From Edolisoma coerulescens (Eukaryota; Chordata; Aves; Passeriformes; Campephagidae): a DNA stretch of 64,000 bases. The stretch is from NCBI GenBank assembly GCA_013397115.1, contig VWZW01004863.1, forward strand, positions 992,001 through 1,056,000. The letters run 5' to 3'. The translations under genes were made by a program, and so were the position numbers. The notes under the pieces are model-generated. The model had not been told where the DNA came from, made no database searches, and worked only from the letters and a program-made list of their open reading frames with translations. Below, one piece after another: positions 36,101-49,700 of this stretch. Each line of letters opens with the position of its first letter. Positions within the stretch are counted from its first letter, which is position 1.

Positions 36101-37709
36101 AAAGAGCATAACTGTTTAATTTACTATCAGTATGCTTACTATACCTTTTAAATTTTACTTATCTAGTCTATACGCTTGACAGCAGCAGCAATATTAAAAA
36201 AAATGTTTCTGACATTGGTTTGGGAAACTGTTTTCAAGGTCATGCAAAGTGTAAATTCAATCCACTCTCCATGTGATTATGCCAGAAAGACAATATCCAG
36301 GTCTTCACATTGGCAATTGTGAGGCTTCTCAAGCATGAACTATCATATTATTATCAATTCAAGTCCATTTGATAAACATTCATTTATCTAAAGTAAATGA
36401 TAGACTAAGAGACTCGTAATGTATTTCAGTGACTGTTTCTTAACTGTTGAAAAATATTGAAAAATAGCTAGGAAAGGTCATAGCCCATAGACAACCTATT
36501 AGCATTTTACTCTTTACTGAGTTTTTATGCACGGTTTAAAACTGAATTACCACTGCATAGAGTTGAAATGCATTTCTGCCTTTCAGGAAATTTTGTACAT
36601 AAAATTAGTTATATTATTAAATGCAGAGACAGTAGTACTAATGCTAAAAGGAAAGAAAATTTGATTGTGAGGTCTCATTGCATGTGTATATGCTTTCCAA
36701 TTACTCCGTTTTGCAATCGTAATTTTTATTCATGGAATAACAACTGTAGCTGCAATCATATTGCTTGGTTTATTTGTTTTGTCCTTTTTTAAGACTTCAG
36801 GGGGACTTCTCAGCAACTAGAATGCTTACATGGCGCTTGTTAAGGTTAATGAGTACAGCACTTGAATGCTATTGCAAGAATAAAACCCTTAGCTCACTGC
36901 CTGGTTGTCCTTAGATCACAGATTATGAAAACAATATGTGACAATATGGTCGAATCAAGTTATATAACAAGCATTACAATCATAATACTTACAAAGATAA
37001 AATAATAAGAAGTAGACTTTAATTTTTTTTATTTTTAAGGATTTCTGAAAGAAGCTCAGTTGCAAACAATGTTTCGTGGCTTTCCATGTATTTTACAAGG
37101 GGTGACTTGTAAAATTTAGTTTTATTTAACCAGGAGAGATTACTTCTATGGAATGTAAAAATAATCCAGGTCCCACAGCCAGTTCAAGAGAGTTGGAAAG
37201 TCTGAGACCTGTGCTGGCCATTTTTCACTTCTTAGACTACCACAGAAACTCCTAGTTTTGAAGTTGAGAGTGAGAGTGTTCATAAAAACTGTCACTGTGG
37301 GCTGTGGTGAAACCATTATATACAATTATCAGGGTTTTTTAAAATTAATTTTAATGAGAAAATTAAAAAGAGGGCAATCTAATAGAACAATTATCTGGGT
37401 CCTGTTTGTACATAGTACCTACAAAATGACTCACTTATTGTAATAGAATTTTTTCTGAGAAAAGACAAGGTAGGAGCACAATAGATAAATTTATTTATAA
37501 CTTTCTTGAATTTGGTAAAAATTTTAGCTGAAGAAATGAGTAACAGTATTTTAATTTATCTACTGCCACGTCTGCAGAAAGTCATGACTTCTACTTGGAT
37601 GACATATACATAATTTATTTCATTGATTTGATGTTTGTGAACTCTCTGAATGTTGCAAAACACTGCATCTTTTATAGAGCAAAGTTCAGACCCTGTAAGA
37701 TGTTACAGA
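33164..37709. other. AT-rich unique stretch, no gene recognised
   Basis: No recognised gene or repeat. Frames of 96-148 codons at 33652-34493 overlap each other on both strands and have no familiar domain. A segment at about 37150-37205 faintly recalls an old MIR-type SINE, too weak to call. Confidence 0.55.
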
Positions 37710-38200
37710 TTAACTTGTAGTGTATTCTACCATAAAGATCATCTAGTTCCAACCCCCTGCCATGAGCAGGGACTACTTTCACGGACAGGTTTGTTAGGGT
37801 CCCTACCAACCTGGCCTTGAACACTTCCAGGAATGGGGCATCCACAGCTTCTCCGGGCAACCTGTACCAGTGCCTCACCATCCTCATGGCAGAGAATTTC
37901 CTCCTATTATGTAATCTAAATCTCCCCTCTTTCAGTTTAAAGCTACTCCCCTTGTCTACACACACTCATAAGAAGTCCTCCAGCTCTCTTGCAGTCCCAT
38001 TTAGGTACTGGAAAGCCGCAATGAAGTCGCCCCAAAGCCTTCTCTTCTCGAGGCTGAACAGTCCCAACTCTCTCAGCCTGTCTTCGTAGGAGAGGTGTTC
38101 CAGCCCTCAGATCATCTTCACGGCCTCCTCTGGACTCATTTCAGCAGGTCCATGTCCTTTTGATGTTGCAGGCACCAGAGCTAAGGTATGGGGCCCAAGT
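37710..38200 (-). pseudogene. CR1 LINE 3' coding end, minus strand
   Basis: On the minus strand the frame at 37965-37672 reads through the conserved C-terminal block of CR1 ORF2. It has LKEGRFRL, then HWYRLPGEAVDAP, then LEVFKARL. Upstream (38200-37970 on this strand) is the LFSLEKRR-type region, visible in the plus strand as CTTCTCTTCTCGAGGCTGAA and TCTCTCAGCCTGTCTTCGTA. The 3' UTR appears as CTAGTTCCAACCCCCTGCCATG. Frame breaks and missing RT sequence make it a dead, 5'-truncated copy. It belongs to a different CR1 subfamily from the copy at 28.3 kb, judging by the 3' UTR. Confidence 0.9.
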
Positions 38201-41200
38201 AACAGCTACGGGTGACACTTTCAATGGACTGAACTTCGAAAATGTTCAGCAAATCTACAAAAGATTTTAGGCTGAATTTTCAAATTTATGTAAAAAAATC
38301 AAAGCTATTTTTATATTGTTTTTTCTCTTAACTCACTGAAACTGTCTTCTGATTTTATATCCCAAAAACACTTCTTTTTAAGCAGATCAAGTGCACCTTA
38401 TGCATTATTGAAGAGAACATAGTTTTCTCACTTTAGAATGCTGTCATTGGCGAATATCAGGATGTGTTGTCTGACCTAAATATCTTATTTTATGATGACA
38501 AAGAGGTTAAATTGAACTCTGTTTTCTTTTTTCTCTTTCATTGCATTTCACATCTCTGTTCTTCCATTTCACTCAGGCCATTTTATCTTTGATGCTTCAC
38601 TCCTTGTAGGAAAGAAGTTCTAATAACATATACCACTCTGTTCAGTGTCTGAAAGGCAATAAACAATTTGACCAAGTCAACCCATATTGGCTTAGTAATC
38701 TATGATCTAGGGACAATCAGGCATCAAACTGAGAGGTTTATTCTTGTAACAGTGTTCAAGTACAATTCCTGTTAACCTGATCTCCCATTCTTTCAAATAA
38801 AATGTCTTTCCATTAAATCCATTACTCCTAAACCCCATAGTTCACGAACTACTTCTGACCTAGAAAAATTATCCAGAAGAAGAAGAGTGGAGATAGAATA
38901 AAGGTCAAATGAAACATAGAACATATAATGAAAAATATCTTTTTATGCATAAGTAGCTTATAAGGAAATTATTGACAGATGATGTTCATGGTTTTATGGG
39001 CTTCAAAGCATTGATAATATTTCATTTCCTCTTTTTTTTTTTTTTTATGTCATGTCTAGGCAGAATCATAACGTGGATGCAAGTATAACAATTTCAAAGA
39101 ACATGACACTACAATTTAGCCTACAAGAAAATTTTAGATGCACCAGATAGTCAAATACCCCATATAAAGGCTTCTGCAGCTTCTGCTGCCTTTGAGGAGG
39201 GGAAAATATTAAAAATGTACTCTGTCTTCCCACCCCTTCAATCCTCAACCTCACAATTTATTATCTTATGTTTATTCAAAGTGCAACATTATTGTTACTT
39301 GGAGGCTGTTTGTGTAGATAGGAGTCCTGCAGTGCCCTACAAAGAGTTATGATTCCAAGTTTGATAGGAAGTCTTTCTGTAGCATAATCTCATTCCAGAT
39401 TGCTCTCTCTTTGGGAACCAGACTAAGAACCCGGAATAAATAAGGAAATCAGAAAAAAGGAAGAGGACTTTTTTAGACTGTTTTCTTCTAGATCTTATTT
39501 TCAAGATGAGTTGATCCATAGTATATATTTGGACTTTCCAACTGTCTTTTGCATTATCTGCATGAAAGAGCATTTTATTAACTAAATAAAGGATGAAAAA
39601 AATATCTACCACAGAGGACATATAGTGGAAAAGAAGTTGTATGTTTATTTGTCATGGTCCAGAGATGAACTCAGTAATCCTTTAAATCTCTATTACTCTT
39701 ATAATGAGGAGATATATTAAATTAAAGCCTTTCAAGTTTCTGAAAACATTTTCCTCTCCCTGCTGCTGTTGCCTATACCTTGTTTGAGGAGCCCTCCACT
39801 GCCTGGTGCCATGTCTATAATTTGTGTGTGATGGTCTCACTTCAGTCCAGTAAATGAAATTATTTACTTCTGAAAAAGCCCTTCAGAAAAGAGACATGTC
39901 AGTGTCCTGTGGGACACTGAAGATCAGCACTCTTAGGGAAAGGGTGTAAGTGACTGGCTGACAGTAAGAGGGACAGCCAAGTCCAGCCTCACATTATCTT
40001 GCATACAGGTAATTGACAAATTGTGACAACAGCTTCTGACACATCCAGCCATATCAGCAGAGATAACTGTCCTTTATTATTCAGGACATCGCTATGTGAA
40101 CTATTTCTTGCAGCCGGCTTAGACTGCAGTCTTCACAAGCTTTCACATTTATTTGAAATAAGTCTAGGCTTACTGATCATTTTGTATTAAATCGGTTTGA
40201 CAATGTAAAGCATCTTCTCCTAGGAGATAATCCATAAGCTAAAAGGAAAACAGAAAAAAATCTGCAATGTTTCAGTGTTGAAACATCATGTTTTGTCACT
40301 CTAGGAAAAATATTTCATTTTTTTTCCTTCTAAATCCTTCTAAATGACTTTGGAAAAGAAATTTCTATTGCTATTTTGACAAAATACTTTTTAAAGCCTC
40401 AAATGTTTTCATTCTATGACAAAAAAAAACCTATTTAAGTGAATTGTGTTTCAGGAATGTTATTTTTTGAGAGGAAATTAAAAAAAAAAAAGTGTTACCA
40501 AGACAGAAAAAAAAGACAATGTAATGAAGTGTAATGAAAACTCAGATTATTGTGGTACTTGCATTCTTTAAACCTGAAAACTTTCTTTCAATGCTTAATG
40601 ATTGGAAGAGTCAAAAAAGAAAGTGCTGATACTAGCTGGCATTAATTTAGGTATAGTTATATAGCTGGGAGATGAGGAACAAATTTCTGCTCCATCTATT
40701 TAACAGTAGAGAAAACAGTTACTCTGTAGGCTGATTTAGGAGAATTTTCAAGCCAGCAACAGTACTATTTCTTTCATGTGATTTAATGTCAATGATAAAA
40801 ATGTAGAAAGTTTTTTGTGAGCATGACATTTATGAGGAAAAAAGTAATATATAATCAATTCAATTTGGCATATCTTCAATCTATAAAAAGAATAAAAATG
40901 AAGGACTGACATTTAAAAGATTTTCATACGTCCGCTACAGGATTTTCAAAATTTTTTTTTTTATTTGTTTTAGAAATGAGTTAAAAAGTGAGTAAGATAG
41001 AGTACAACTTTTTGAAAGATGTAATGCTTTCAGAATACTCTCTGTACTTACTTTCCTGACTGCAAGCCTTTACTTTTAATGTACACAGGCCTTCTGAAAG
41101 ACATTTTGAAAATTAAATTATCAGAAATTATGATAATTTGTAATGAATTGACTATGGACTGATGGCAGAAAAGATTTTCTCACTACACTAGGTTTAGAAG

Positions 41201-44200
41201 TTGGTACTTTTATTGAATGTCAATATCAATGTAAGAAGTGTAACTGAAATACCTTCAGACACAGCCTGATTCCCCTGTAATTGAACATGATGTGGTACCT
41301 AACTTCAGAAATTTTCATTGAATTTCCTTTTCTTGCATAGCATCTGTAGTTTGGTTGTTCTTCAGTCAGTATCTGTCGTTCTTCATGCACAGACACAAAC
41401 CCTTCCCTCTCAAATAAGAGGACAATTAAAATAAATGTGTCATTTATATAAGCCTTGGAAAGAGGCTAGTGTTCCATCATTATTGCTTATTGTTTTGGGG
41501 GTTGTTTCTTTGTTCTGAAAAGTCTTTGAGGATATTTATTTTATTCTGAGGTAGATATTATCTAGGGGATAATGTCCCCAAATATTTTCTATGGTAAACT
41601 GGGTATGCTGAGAACAAGGGAAATAAAAACAAGAGTGAAGAGGCATGTGAAATGACATAGAATATGCTGTGTGGCATTCTTCAAGTTCATCAGAAGGGTT
41701 GGGGCTTCCTGTCTGTTATCTATCTTACCTGCCAGTCCTCTGTGGATATCTTGGACATCTTAGGGAAAATTGTGTGGTGCTGCATACCTGCTTTTACACA
41801 ATTCAGTCCTACCCTCAACTTCTATTGGCTATAATAGGAGGATAAACATCTACCAAAGATGTGCTGATAGATACTTAAAATTAAGAGTCCTTAATCAGTG
41901 AACTGAATCACATTCTTATATTCATATCCTCTATTTTAGCCACTTCTGAGTCTTCTTGGAGTATAATAACACACTCCTTATAGGAAAAGGCTGTTAAGGA
42001 GATGTAAAGGAGGAAGCAATAGACTTCAAAGGCAGGACAAGCTTTCTGAAAGATTTTGAGTCAAAACCTGATTATATTAATTTATTAAATACAAGTACAC
42101 ACCCACTTGTATTCCGTATTTGGTTAGACCAGATGTGTGATATTGTTTTAAGGTCATCCAAGCCTGGACTAGTGGCCCATGAGCACAAAACTGAGATTAG
42201 GTTACTATATTGGGGATTTCTGCATTCAAGCTTGAATAGAAAAAAAATAATGAAGGAGACAGAGGAACCTGGTCATTGGAATGGGGTAGTTTGAAGATGA
42301 GAAAATAGAATGAGTAGCAAGTGGGATGAAACAGAAGCGTCTTGAGACAGATAACACAGAAACCAACTATAATAGTCAAGTAGCTAATTAAATTAAATCC
42401 TCCCCAGCAAGGATTCAGACTACGATGTATACTATGTCCATACAATATAAGGTTTGGTAGATCTCCATATATAACTCCTACAGCACATTTCTCACTACAT
42501 TTGGATTGCTTACTCTGAGCTTTCCTTTAATTCAAGGGTATCTGAATGTGAAGTCAGTTCATTCAAGTTATACCACACAAGATTCAGCCTCTACAAGCTT
42601 TGTTTTTCTAGTGAAATGCTGTACAATGTTGCTAATCTACTTTGAGCAGTAACACACAAAACAGTCTTGTCACTGATTAAGAGCCACTCAATATTTTCTA
42701 AAAATACATGAAAAATGTTTGCAAGTACAGAATGGATTGGTTCTGAATTCAGAGATCAATAGTAAATAGGATATCCATCACCTAACACATTAGCAGACCT
42801 CTGCCTGGCTTTTTGAGAGGTTTATGATTTTAAAATGACTGTGTTGCATTTACTGTGCATTCAGAATAGATTAAATTAGGCCACAAGCCAGTAACATAAG
42901 AATTAGACAAACAATATGACTTATTCCCATCCTTTTAGCAATTATCTGGTGACAGATTGTTTTCCTCTGTTTAAAGTATCTGCTAGTAAAACAGATCTGC
43001 TCATAAAAGAAAGATGATTAGTGTGATGGCAATTTGCTTGTTCTTATAAGGATATGTGGAATATTTATTACAATTAAATAAAATTGTTTTAAAGCTAAGG
43101 ACAACAGTGCCATTAGGATGTATGTATTCACTCTATTAAGTTTAAAAGGAAGCCAGACTAATGTTTAAGTTTCAAACAGTGTCCACACCCCTTACAAAGA
43201 CTTCAGCCTTTATTTCCCTATATAGGATATGAAGTTGTTTACATAAAATGCACGTGAGCAAGATTAATTTTCAGTTACATCAGAAGACCGCATCAGAATT
43301 CCATGCAAATCAACAGTCTTTTTGTGTTCCTCACTAAAAGAAAACAATTAACTGGGGTGACCACATATTATTTTGAGCATATCAGTTTAAAGCTATTGCT
43401 TTAGTTTCTTGGACATAGCTTCTGTTTGATCTTTTAGTCTGGCTTCCTAAGGGGACGGGAGAATGAGGGTCCTGCCTAATAGCTGTCTTCTCTAGTAACA
43501 GATGATCAATAAAGTCTAGCAAAACCTTGGGATGCCTAAATGCAGTAAATGACCAATCTCAGGGCTTAAGGAAAGCCAAATTGAATGTGAGCTGTGCCTC
43601 AAGACTTCACAGCTTGGAGACATAGTACGGTTTTGCCACCACTTTTACGGTAGGAATGGTGAGACAGCTTTTCAGGCAGATCTGATAAACAAAAGAGGTG
43701 GGTCTATACTGTTTATTAGTTTGGTGTTCTTCATTTCTACATAGCATCCCACAGAAAAGGTTTCAAATAAATTAAACACTAGATATGAAAAACTCGTTCC
43801 CTCTCGGTAGCAGAGAAATTACTAACAAGACCTTGGTCTTTTACCTACACATTACTCTATTAGCTCTCAGAAAAGAGTGCTTTCCATGAAGAGCCAGGAT
43901 TTGCAAATTAAAGTAGTATAACAATCATTGATTATAAGACTATACCAAAGTATTATCTATTTGTTCAAAGATATTTTTTAAATTATTAATTTTAAATGAT
44001 AACATTGACCCTGAACTACATTTGCCTCCAAACACGTAATGTAAACTTATCAGCACATTATCAACAAATAAAAAATTTAATATCTGTTCAACTATCTGGA
44101 ATACATTCTTTGAAATGAAATACTACTCATCTAATTCTGCAGGAAGTTCTGCACAAACACACAAGGAATATATGCAGAATACTCCCTCGCCATTAACCTC

Positions 44201-44604
44201 TGAAACATTTTAATTTGTAAAATTAACTGAAAGAATTTGAATGGATTTGATTTGGATTTCTGAGTCGGTTTTCTGTCAGGATCATTTAATTAAAGCAAAA
44301 AGAAAGAAAAAAAAATCCAAAAAATCCACCTAGTTTCCTTTATTACCTCTTTTTAAACTTTTAATATGAAATTTAAAATGAGAATTAACATAACGCTTTG
44401 CAATACAGTATTCAAGCATTCTTTACTATGTAAGTATCTATATAAATATCTGATAGGATGGTGCAAAGAACATCTTCCCAGTGGTATCCAGCGACAGGAA
44501 AAAATGCAATAAGCACAAATAGAAATGCAGCAAAATTAGTTTGATCATAAAAAAAAATGTTTGTAATGTGAAGTTTATCACACACAGGAACGGCTTGCTG
44601 AGAG
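38201..44604. other. AT-rich unique stretch, no gene recognised
   Basis: No gene or transposon recognised over about 6.4 kb. An exact 9-bp-stem hairpin lies at 39899-39920. Poly-A and poly-T runs of 8-14 bases are frequent. Open frames are few and short (under 95 codons). Confidence 0.55.
39899..39920. other. 9-bp perfect hairpin
   Basis: TCAGTGTCC and GGACACTGA are exact complements separated by TGTG. No U-tract or gene context suggests a terminator, and its function is unknown. Confidence 0.5.
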
Positions 44605-44763
44605 TTGGGCAATCTCCATCTGCAGAGATATTCACAACCTAACCGGACACCGCTCTGGACAACCTGCTCTGACTCTCTGACTGAATTTGCCTTGAGCAGA
44701 TGAGTTTGATTAGGCAATGCTCGAGGTCCCTGTCAACTGCAGGTATTTTTTGATTCTGTGATG
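44605..44763 (+). mobile_element. CR1 LINE 3'-end fragment, plus strand
   Basis: The plus strand shows AATCTCCATCTGCAGAGATA and TTCACAACCTAACCGGACAC, corresponding to the CR1 block that encodes the end of ORF2. It continues with CTCTGGACAACCTGCTCTGA, a diverged GATTAGGCAATGCTCGAGGT and the terminal TTGATTCTGTGATG. It is a truncated, diverged copy. Two minus-strand frames across it are spurious. Confidence 0.8.
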
Positions 44764-45009
44764 CTTTAAGGATGAAAAAAATGAATAGCTGAAAAACTAA
44801 GATATGTCTGTCAACGTTCAAGCAGACATAATAAAATCTGTGATGAAAATGACTAAAAATTGTGGAAAAAAAGGGTGGTGGGGAAACAGTGTAAATGTTT
44901 TTACATAATTTATGCTTGAAAAAATGGAATGCAGGTATGTATATACAGAAGCATATGCTTATTTTAATTATATAACACAAAATACTTGGTTCTTCACCTT
45001 GTCAATTGT
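44764..45009. other. Unique spacer between two repeat fragments
   Basis: AT-rich with no feature recognised. A 113-codon minus-strand frame spans it and the CR1 fragment and is not considered real. Confidence 0.45.
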
Positions 45010-45300
45010 GAGGATTTTCAAGTAAGTTTGGAAGGACACTGTAGATCATCTGATCCCAAACCCTGTGATCTGATAAGGTCCAATGAAGTGCCTCACTTAG
45101 GTCATGAATTCACTGTGTCTAGAGATCATTTTCAACTCTCCAAAACCCACCTGGATTGTGTCCAGTATTGTCCTTATGCAGATGTTGAGGTAGTTAAAGT
45201 CCCCTACAGGTATGAGGTGTTTTCTCTAGTTGTCTGAAGAAGACTTTGGTATCCATGATTTCCTCTTTCTCATCATAGGCAGATAAGTGCGAACAGTCAC
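45010..45300 (-). mobile_element. Old dispersed-repeat fragment, possibly CR1 endonuclease region
   Basis: The segment CTTATGCAGATGTTGAGGTA followed by GTTAAAGTCCCCTACAGG and TAGTTGTCTGAAGAAGACTT matches a dispersed avian repeat pattern I recognise. On the minus strand the TTAAAGTCCCC part reads VGDFNYLN. That resembles the GDFN motif of the APE-type endonuclease domain of CR1, which supports (but does not prove) a CR1 origin. The first 65 bases (GTTTGGAAGGACACTGTAGA) look like a CR1 3' UTR, so two fragments may be joined. An 83-codon plus-strand frame across it is not a gene. Confidence 0.5.
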
Positions 45301-46669
45301 ACTCATGCAAAACTTCTAGCTATGTATCACTCCTTAGATCTATTTAATTAATAAGAATGACCACACATACCTTTAGCTCTTTGTTATAAAGCCATTTCTT
45401 TATCCATCTTAACCCAAAAATCTGTAACTTTTTGTTCTTTATGAAAATTACTCTTAAGATAAGGAATCGTGGAACTTGGCATCTGCCTTGTTAAATTATG
45501 CATGTGTGACAAATTTTTGATGATTTTCAGCTAAATCCTCCAAAACAATACAAAACAGAAGAAGAAAAAAAATCAAATTAAATGATTATATAAATTCTAT
45601 ATGATTTCCAGGATGTTGCATTGTGGTGCTCGTCCTGTTGGTTGTTTCAACTTGACATAAATACAGGCTGTAGATCTTTTTTTAACGTGGCATTTTGTGG
45701 GCAACCACTACATCTTGCTAATTAGGCATTTGTGGCCAAATTCATCCTCTGCATGAAAACCACTGTTTTAAAGCAATTACAGCAATGTGAATCCAAAGCT
45801 TAGTGCTGAGAAATGACAGGAGGGGAGAAAAAGAAAGAAAACAATAAAAATCAAACCTTCCTAACTCACACATTTTACTGCAAAAGTGAGGCTAGATACA
45901 AGCTCTTAGCAACAAAGCTATTTTAGTATTCTGTATGTTGCAAAGAAATTTAATCATGTTTTCCTATTCTTTCTACTACTCCTTTACCAGCTGGAACAAA
46001 ATCAGTAATATGAACCCAGGTGAAAATTAAAAGTCCTTTTAGGAGGAAATCTTAACTGAGGATTGGAGAACATGGATAATTGTGGAAATGTTATACAAAA
46101 AATCACATAAGACATCTGGAAATAGGAAACACTCAGCCTTCCCATGTGACGTAGAGTAATAGTAATTATTTCTGCCCTATAGTTTAATTATTTATCACAA
46201 ACAGTTGTAATAACTATCCCCACAGACTATTCTATTACTTCATAAATCTGGTAATAACAACAACAAATCTGCCGATATCATTAACCAAAGACCAGAATGA
46301 AACTAAAGGAATTACCTGCCTCTGTGAGGGACTGTACTTTGCAGCATGCCCAACTTCAAATTATATCAAATCAATATTATCACAGCTTCTGCTAATGCAC
46401 TACATGGTTCAAAGGAAGAATCTGTGTCAGAGAGTCAGAGGAAGGTAACTAGTGCTGAGATACTGAAATAACATGTTACAATCAGGAAGGAATCAACTCT
46501 GAAAGTTGCTGAAGAAGTAATGAGTGGTGTTGAGTGTCTCAAAGTGCCCAAGAAGCTGATGAGATCTCATAGAACCATCTACATCTACGAGCTTTTCAGA
46601 AATGTTCTTGCATGAGTGAATAAATATAGGCCAATAACTACTCTGTTCTCAGATAGTGATATACTCTGA
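45301..46669. other. AT-rich unique stretch, no gene recognised
   Basis: No gene, RNA or repeat recognised. Confidence 0.5.
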
Positions 46670-46730
46670 GATAGATAAGTAAGATAGATAGATAGAAAGA
46701 TAGACAGATAGATGGGGTTTGTTCTATCAG

Positions 46731-46765
<35 letters not shown>

Positions 46766-46766
46766 C
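46670..46766. repeat. Inverted (GATA)n / (TATC)n microsatellite
   Basis: The left arm, 46670-46713, is an interrupted GATA/GATAGA repeat. The right arm, 46724-46766, is a nearly pure TATC repeat of about ten units. A spacer of about 10 bases (GGGGTTTGTT) separates them. Because TATC is the complement of GATA, the two arms form a long imperfect hairpin. The left arm has several substitutions and the right arm few, suggesting that the right arm has expanded more recently. Confidence 0.9.
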
Positions 46767-49700
46767 AAGAAATGAGAGATTTGCAAAGTTCAAATGAAAG
46801 CTATTACAAAACATATACAAGTCTTTGGGCCTAACTTAGTTCAGGCTTCCAAAGACTGTCTGAAAAAAAAACAAAACAGGGAACACCAACATCTGGATAC
46901 ACCTCATTTTGTTCTAACTCATTTCTTGAAGGATTGTGTACCTCTTCTTATGGCATGCATACCACTCAAATAGACAACATGAGTTAGCACAGAAATAGCT
47001 ACTGATTTATTACCACAGGTAGATGTGTCACCTACTGCTGCTAGTGTTGAACCCGGGAATCATTCATACAACAGATCTTGGTATTCCTTCTCAGACTCTG
47101 TCTGCTAATTCTGCTAATGGTTAAGGTGGCATTTCTAGGAAAAGCTTTTTTCCTTATTTTCCTTTTTTTTCCCCCCATAATTGTATTCTTCTAATAACAT
47201 CCACTCATAAACACTAGCAAAAATGGTCTAGATTATTTTCTGTCTTGCACAGATTTTTGAAACTATAATCAAAGCAATTATAAGTGGCATTTTCTTTAAT
47301 TTTATGCTGCTGTTAATATTATTAATATTTTATAATAATATTTTAATTGTCTAATAATTAAAATTTTGAATTAATATGAAAATATTTTTGTGAAAGAAGC
47401 TACTGTAGGCATACTCATGACATACAAATTATGAAAAAAATTTGTGGATGTTGTTCCTATGTCTTAAATATGTATATAAGTCTTAAGTATTTACACTAGC
47501 AGTATGTGTCAATGGTATGTATACATCATGGACTCCTGAGGTAAATGGATTTCAAAATTATCCTAGATAACATATCCCAGAATTACAAAGTAACCATTCC
47601 AGCCTCTTCTAGAATCCCAAAATGTCCAGTTACCCATGTTCATGTAAGTGACATTTTTTCAATTCATTGCTTCTGCTTACTTTTAAAACTTGCCTGGATC
47701 TTTCATTTTAGATTGCTGTGTGTTAATTTTGAAACTAAAAGGTACTGCCAAAACTCTTTCATTTTACAATAGCTTCTTATAACAGCTGTGTTTTTATCAC
47801 CTGTTTGAAATACTGACCTCTGTGGGCTTTCCTTACACAGATAAAGTTCAGCTTTCTCCTAAGAAAGCGACCAGGAGTTTACAACTTTTCTTGCATTATT
47901 CTGTCCCTGTAGATTGGTAGTTTGGGTTGTGATGATTAGCCAGAAGGGTAAATTAGAGCACTGATTTCTGGAACTCAATATAGGCTGTTTGATACAGGGT
48001 TTGATACTACAACTCATTTCCTCCTGATCCTCCTGCACTATTCAGGGGAGAAGAAGTAGAGAAGTTGGGAATGAAGTTGAACTTGGTGAGGAAGAGAGGA
48101 GTGGCGAGATTATGTTTTAGATCTGTCCTTATTTCTTACTGTCCTATTCTTTTTAATTGGAAATAAATTCTACTAATTTTACAAATTTGATTCCTTTTTG
48201 CCCATGATGGTAATGGCTAAATTATCTCCCTGTTATCTTGACACATGAGTTTTTTGTCACATTTTCTGCCTGGTCCTGTTGTGGAGAGCTAGTAATAAGA
48301 GAGGCTGGGCACCTGGAGATGAGACAAAGTCAACCAACAACAAAATAGTATATAGTTTAAGTCTTCCACTTGCAATTGATTTATTTATTTATTTTTGAAG
48401 ATTCTTGAATTCCAGAATACAGAGGAATGAGAATCATTCCTTACAGCAATAAGAAGCAACTTTATGATTTATGGAGGGTTTTAAGAGAAGGCTCAAGATG
48501 AATTAGTCAGTCCATGAAGATCACTGTGATCCTGGAGGTCCCAGACTGGAGAAATATACCTGAAAACTGAGCTGCTAAGTAACATCACTTCATATGACAG
48601 TCTGCTTAGAAAGAACAGATTCCCCTGCATAATACTGTTGTATTTATTCCTGATTCCTGGCCAAAGTCTGGACAGACTGAGACCTTCAGGGGGCCCTCAG
48701 CTGTATGTTTCTCCAATTCTCTGAACAGCAGGAGAGTAAGAAAATGTGGTGAGTCTTTTTATGAGAAGAAAAATGGAAAAGTCTTTTAAAGATTATGCTA
48801 CGTATTTCAGGATATGAAGACTTAAACTTTGAACAATATAAATGCTTGAACAACATTAAAGCCAAATATTAAACCATTGTAGTAAAAGAACCAATTAAAA
48901 AATCAGACTGTTTAATAAAAACATGACAAGTAAATGTTAAATAAAGGGGAAAATAAAACAATACAAAGCAAAGCAAAACAATGAGTATTTTTATATGAGT
49001 TTGACTAAAAATTAGGACCTTATTACCAATGGGATGACACATGATGTATGATAGAACACATACAGCACACAAACATAACGGTTTTTATCTTTTCTGTCAT
49101 GTAAGACTAATTTTTTAAGGACGTGGAAAGCAGGATTTTGTAATGTAACATGTTAACATAACTGCTTGTCTCTGATTTTGGACAGCCAAAGCTATTATTT
49201 AGACAAATCCAGACTTACCTGAGTGAAAGATGTTCTGGAAAGTTGCTGTTTGAACTCAAGCTCTCTTACTGTTTTTTTTTTTTCTATGGCTTGAATGGAA
49301 CAAATTATATTCTCAGCTACTGATTTTAATTTTATGTATAATTTTCAGATGAGTAAAGGGTAATGATAGAGTTCAAAAGGGTAATACTCATATCACAGTT
49401 AAGCCAGGAAATTACAAACTGCTACTCTTTGGGTGCTAATTCTTTGCTTATTAGAAAACACTCTGGATAAAAAAGGTCAGTAGTGGCAGCCACTCATAAA
49501 TAGGTTCTGACATGTTCCTACAACCGTATCAAAAATATTAAAAGGGAGATAGCAACAACATGTATTCCTGCTACCTGCTGGTCCCGCAAAGAAGTTCTAG
49601 GCAGGATATGGAAGAGGCATTTAACTAAAAGCAGCTTTAAACTGACAAACTGTCCCTTGGATTTTGTAACTACTCTTATGTTTATCAGGCATAAAGAAGT

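Noticed and set aside
37150..37205. MIR-like stretch (TCCCACAGCCAGTTC...)
   Set aside because: Similarity covers too few bases and could be chance.
39899..39920. Hairpin as a transcription terminator
   Set aside because: This is vertebrate nuclear DNA with no nearby gene and no T tract; intrinsic terminators do not apply.
46670..46766. CRISPR-like array
   Set aside because: The repeats are contiguous tetranucleotides without unique spacers; it is a microsatellite.
47600..47655. Possible exon ending at GTAAGTGAC near 47645
   Set aside because: The upstream acceptor has no convincing pyrimidine tract and composition does not change across the supposed borders.
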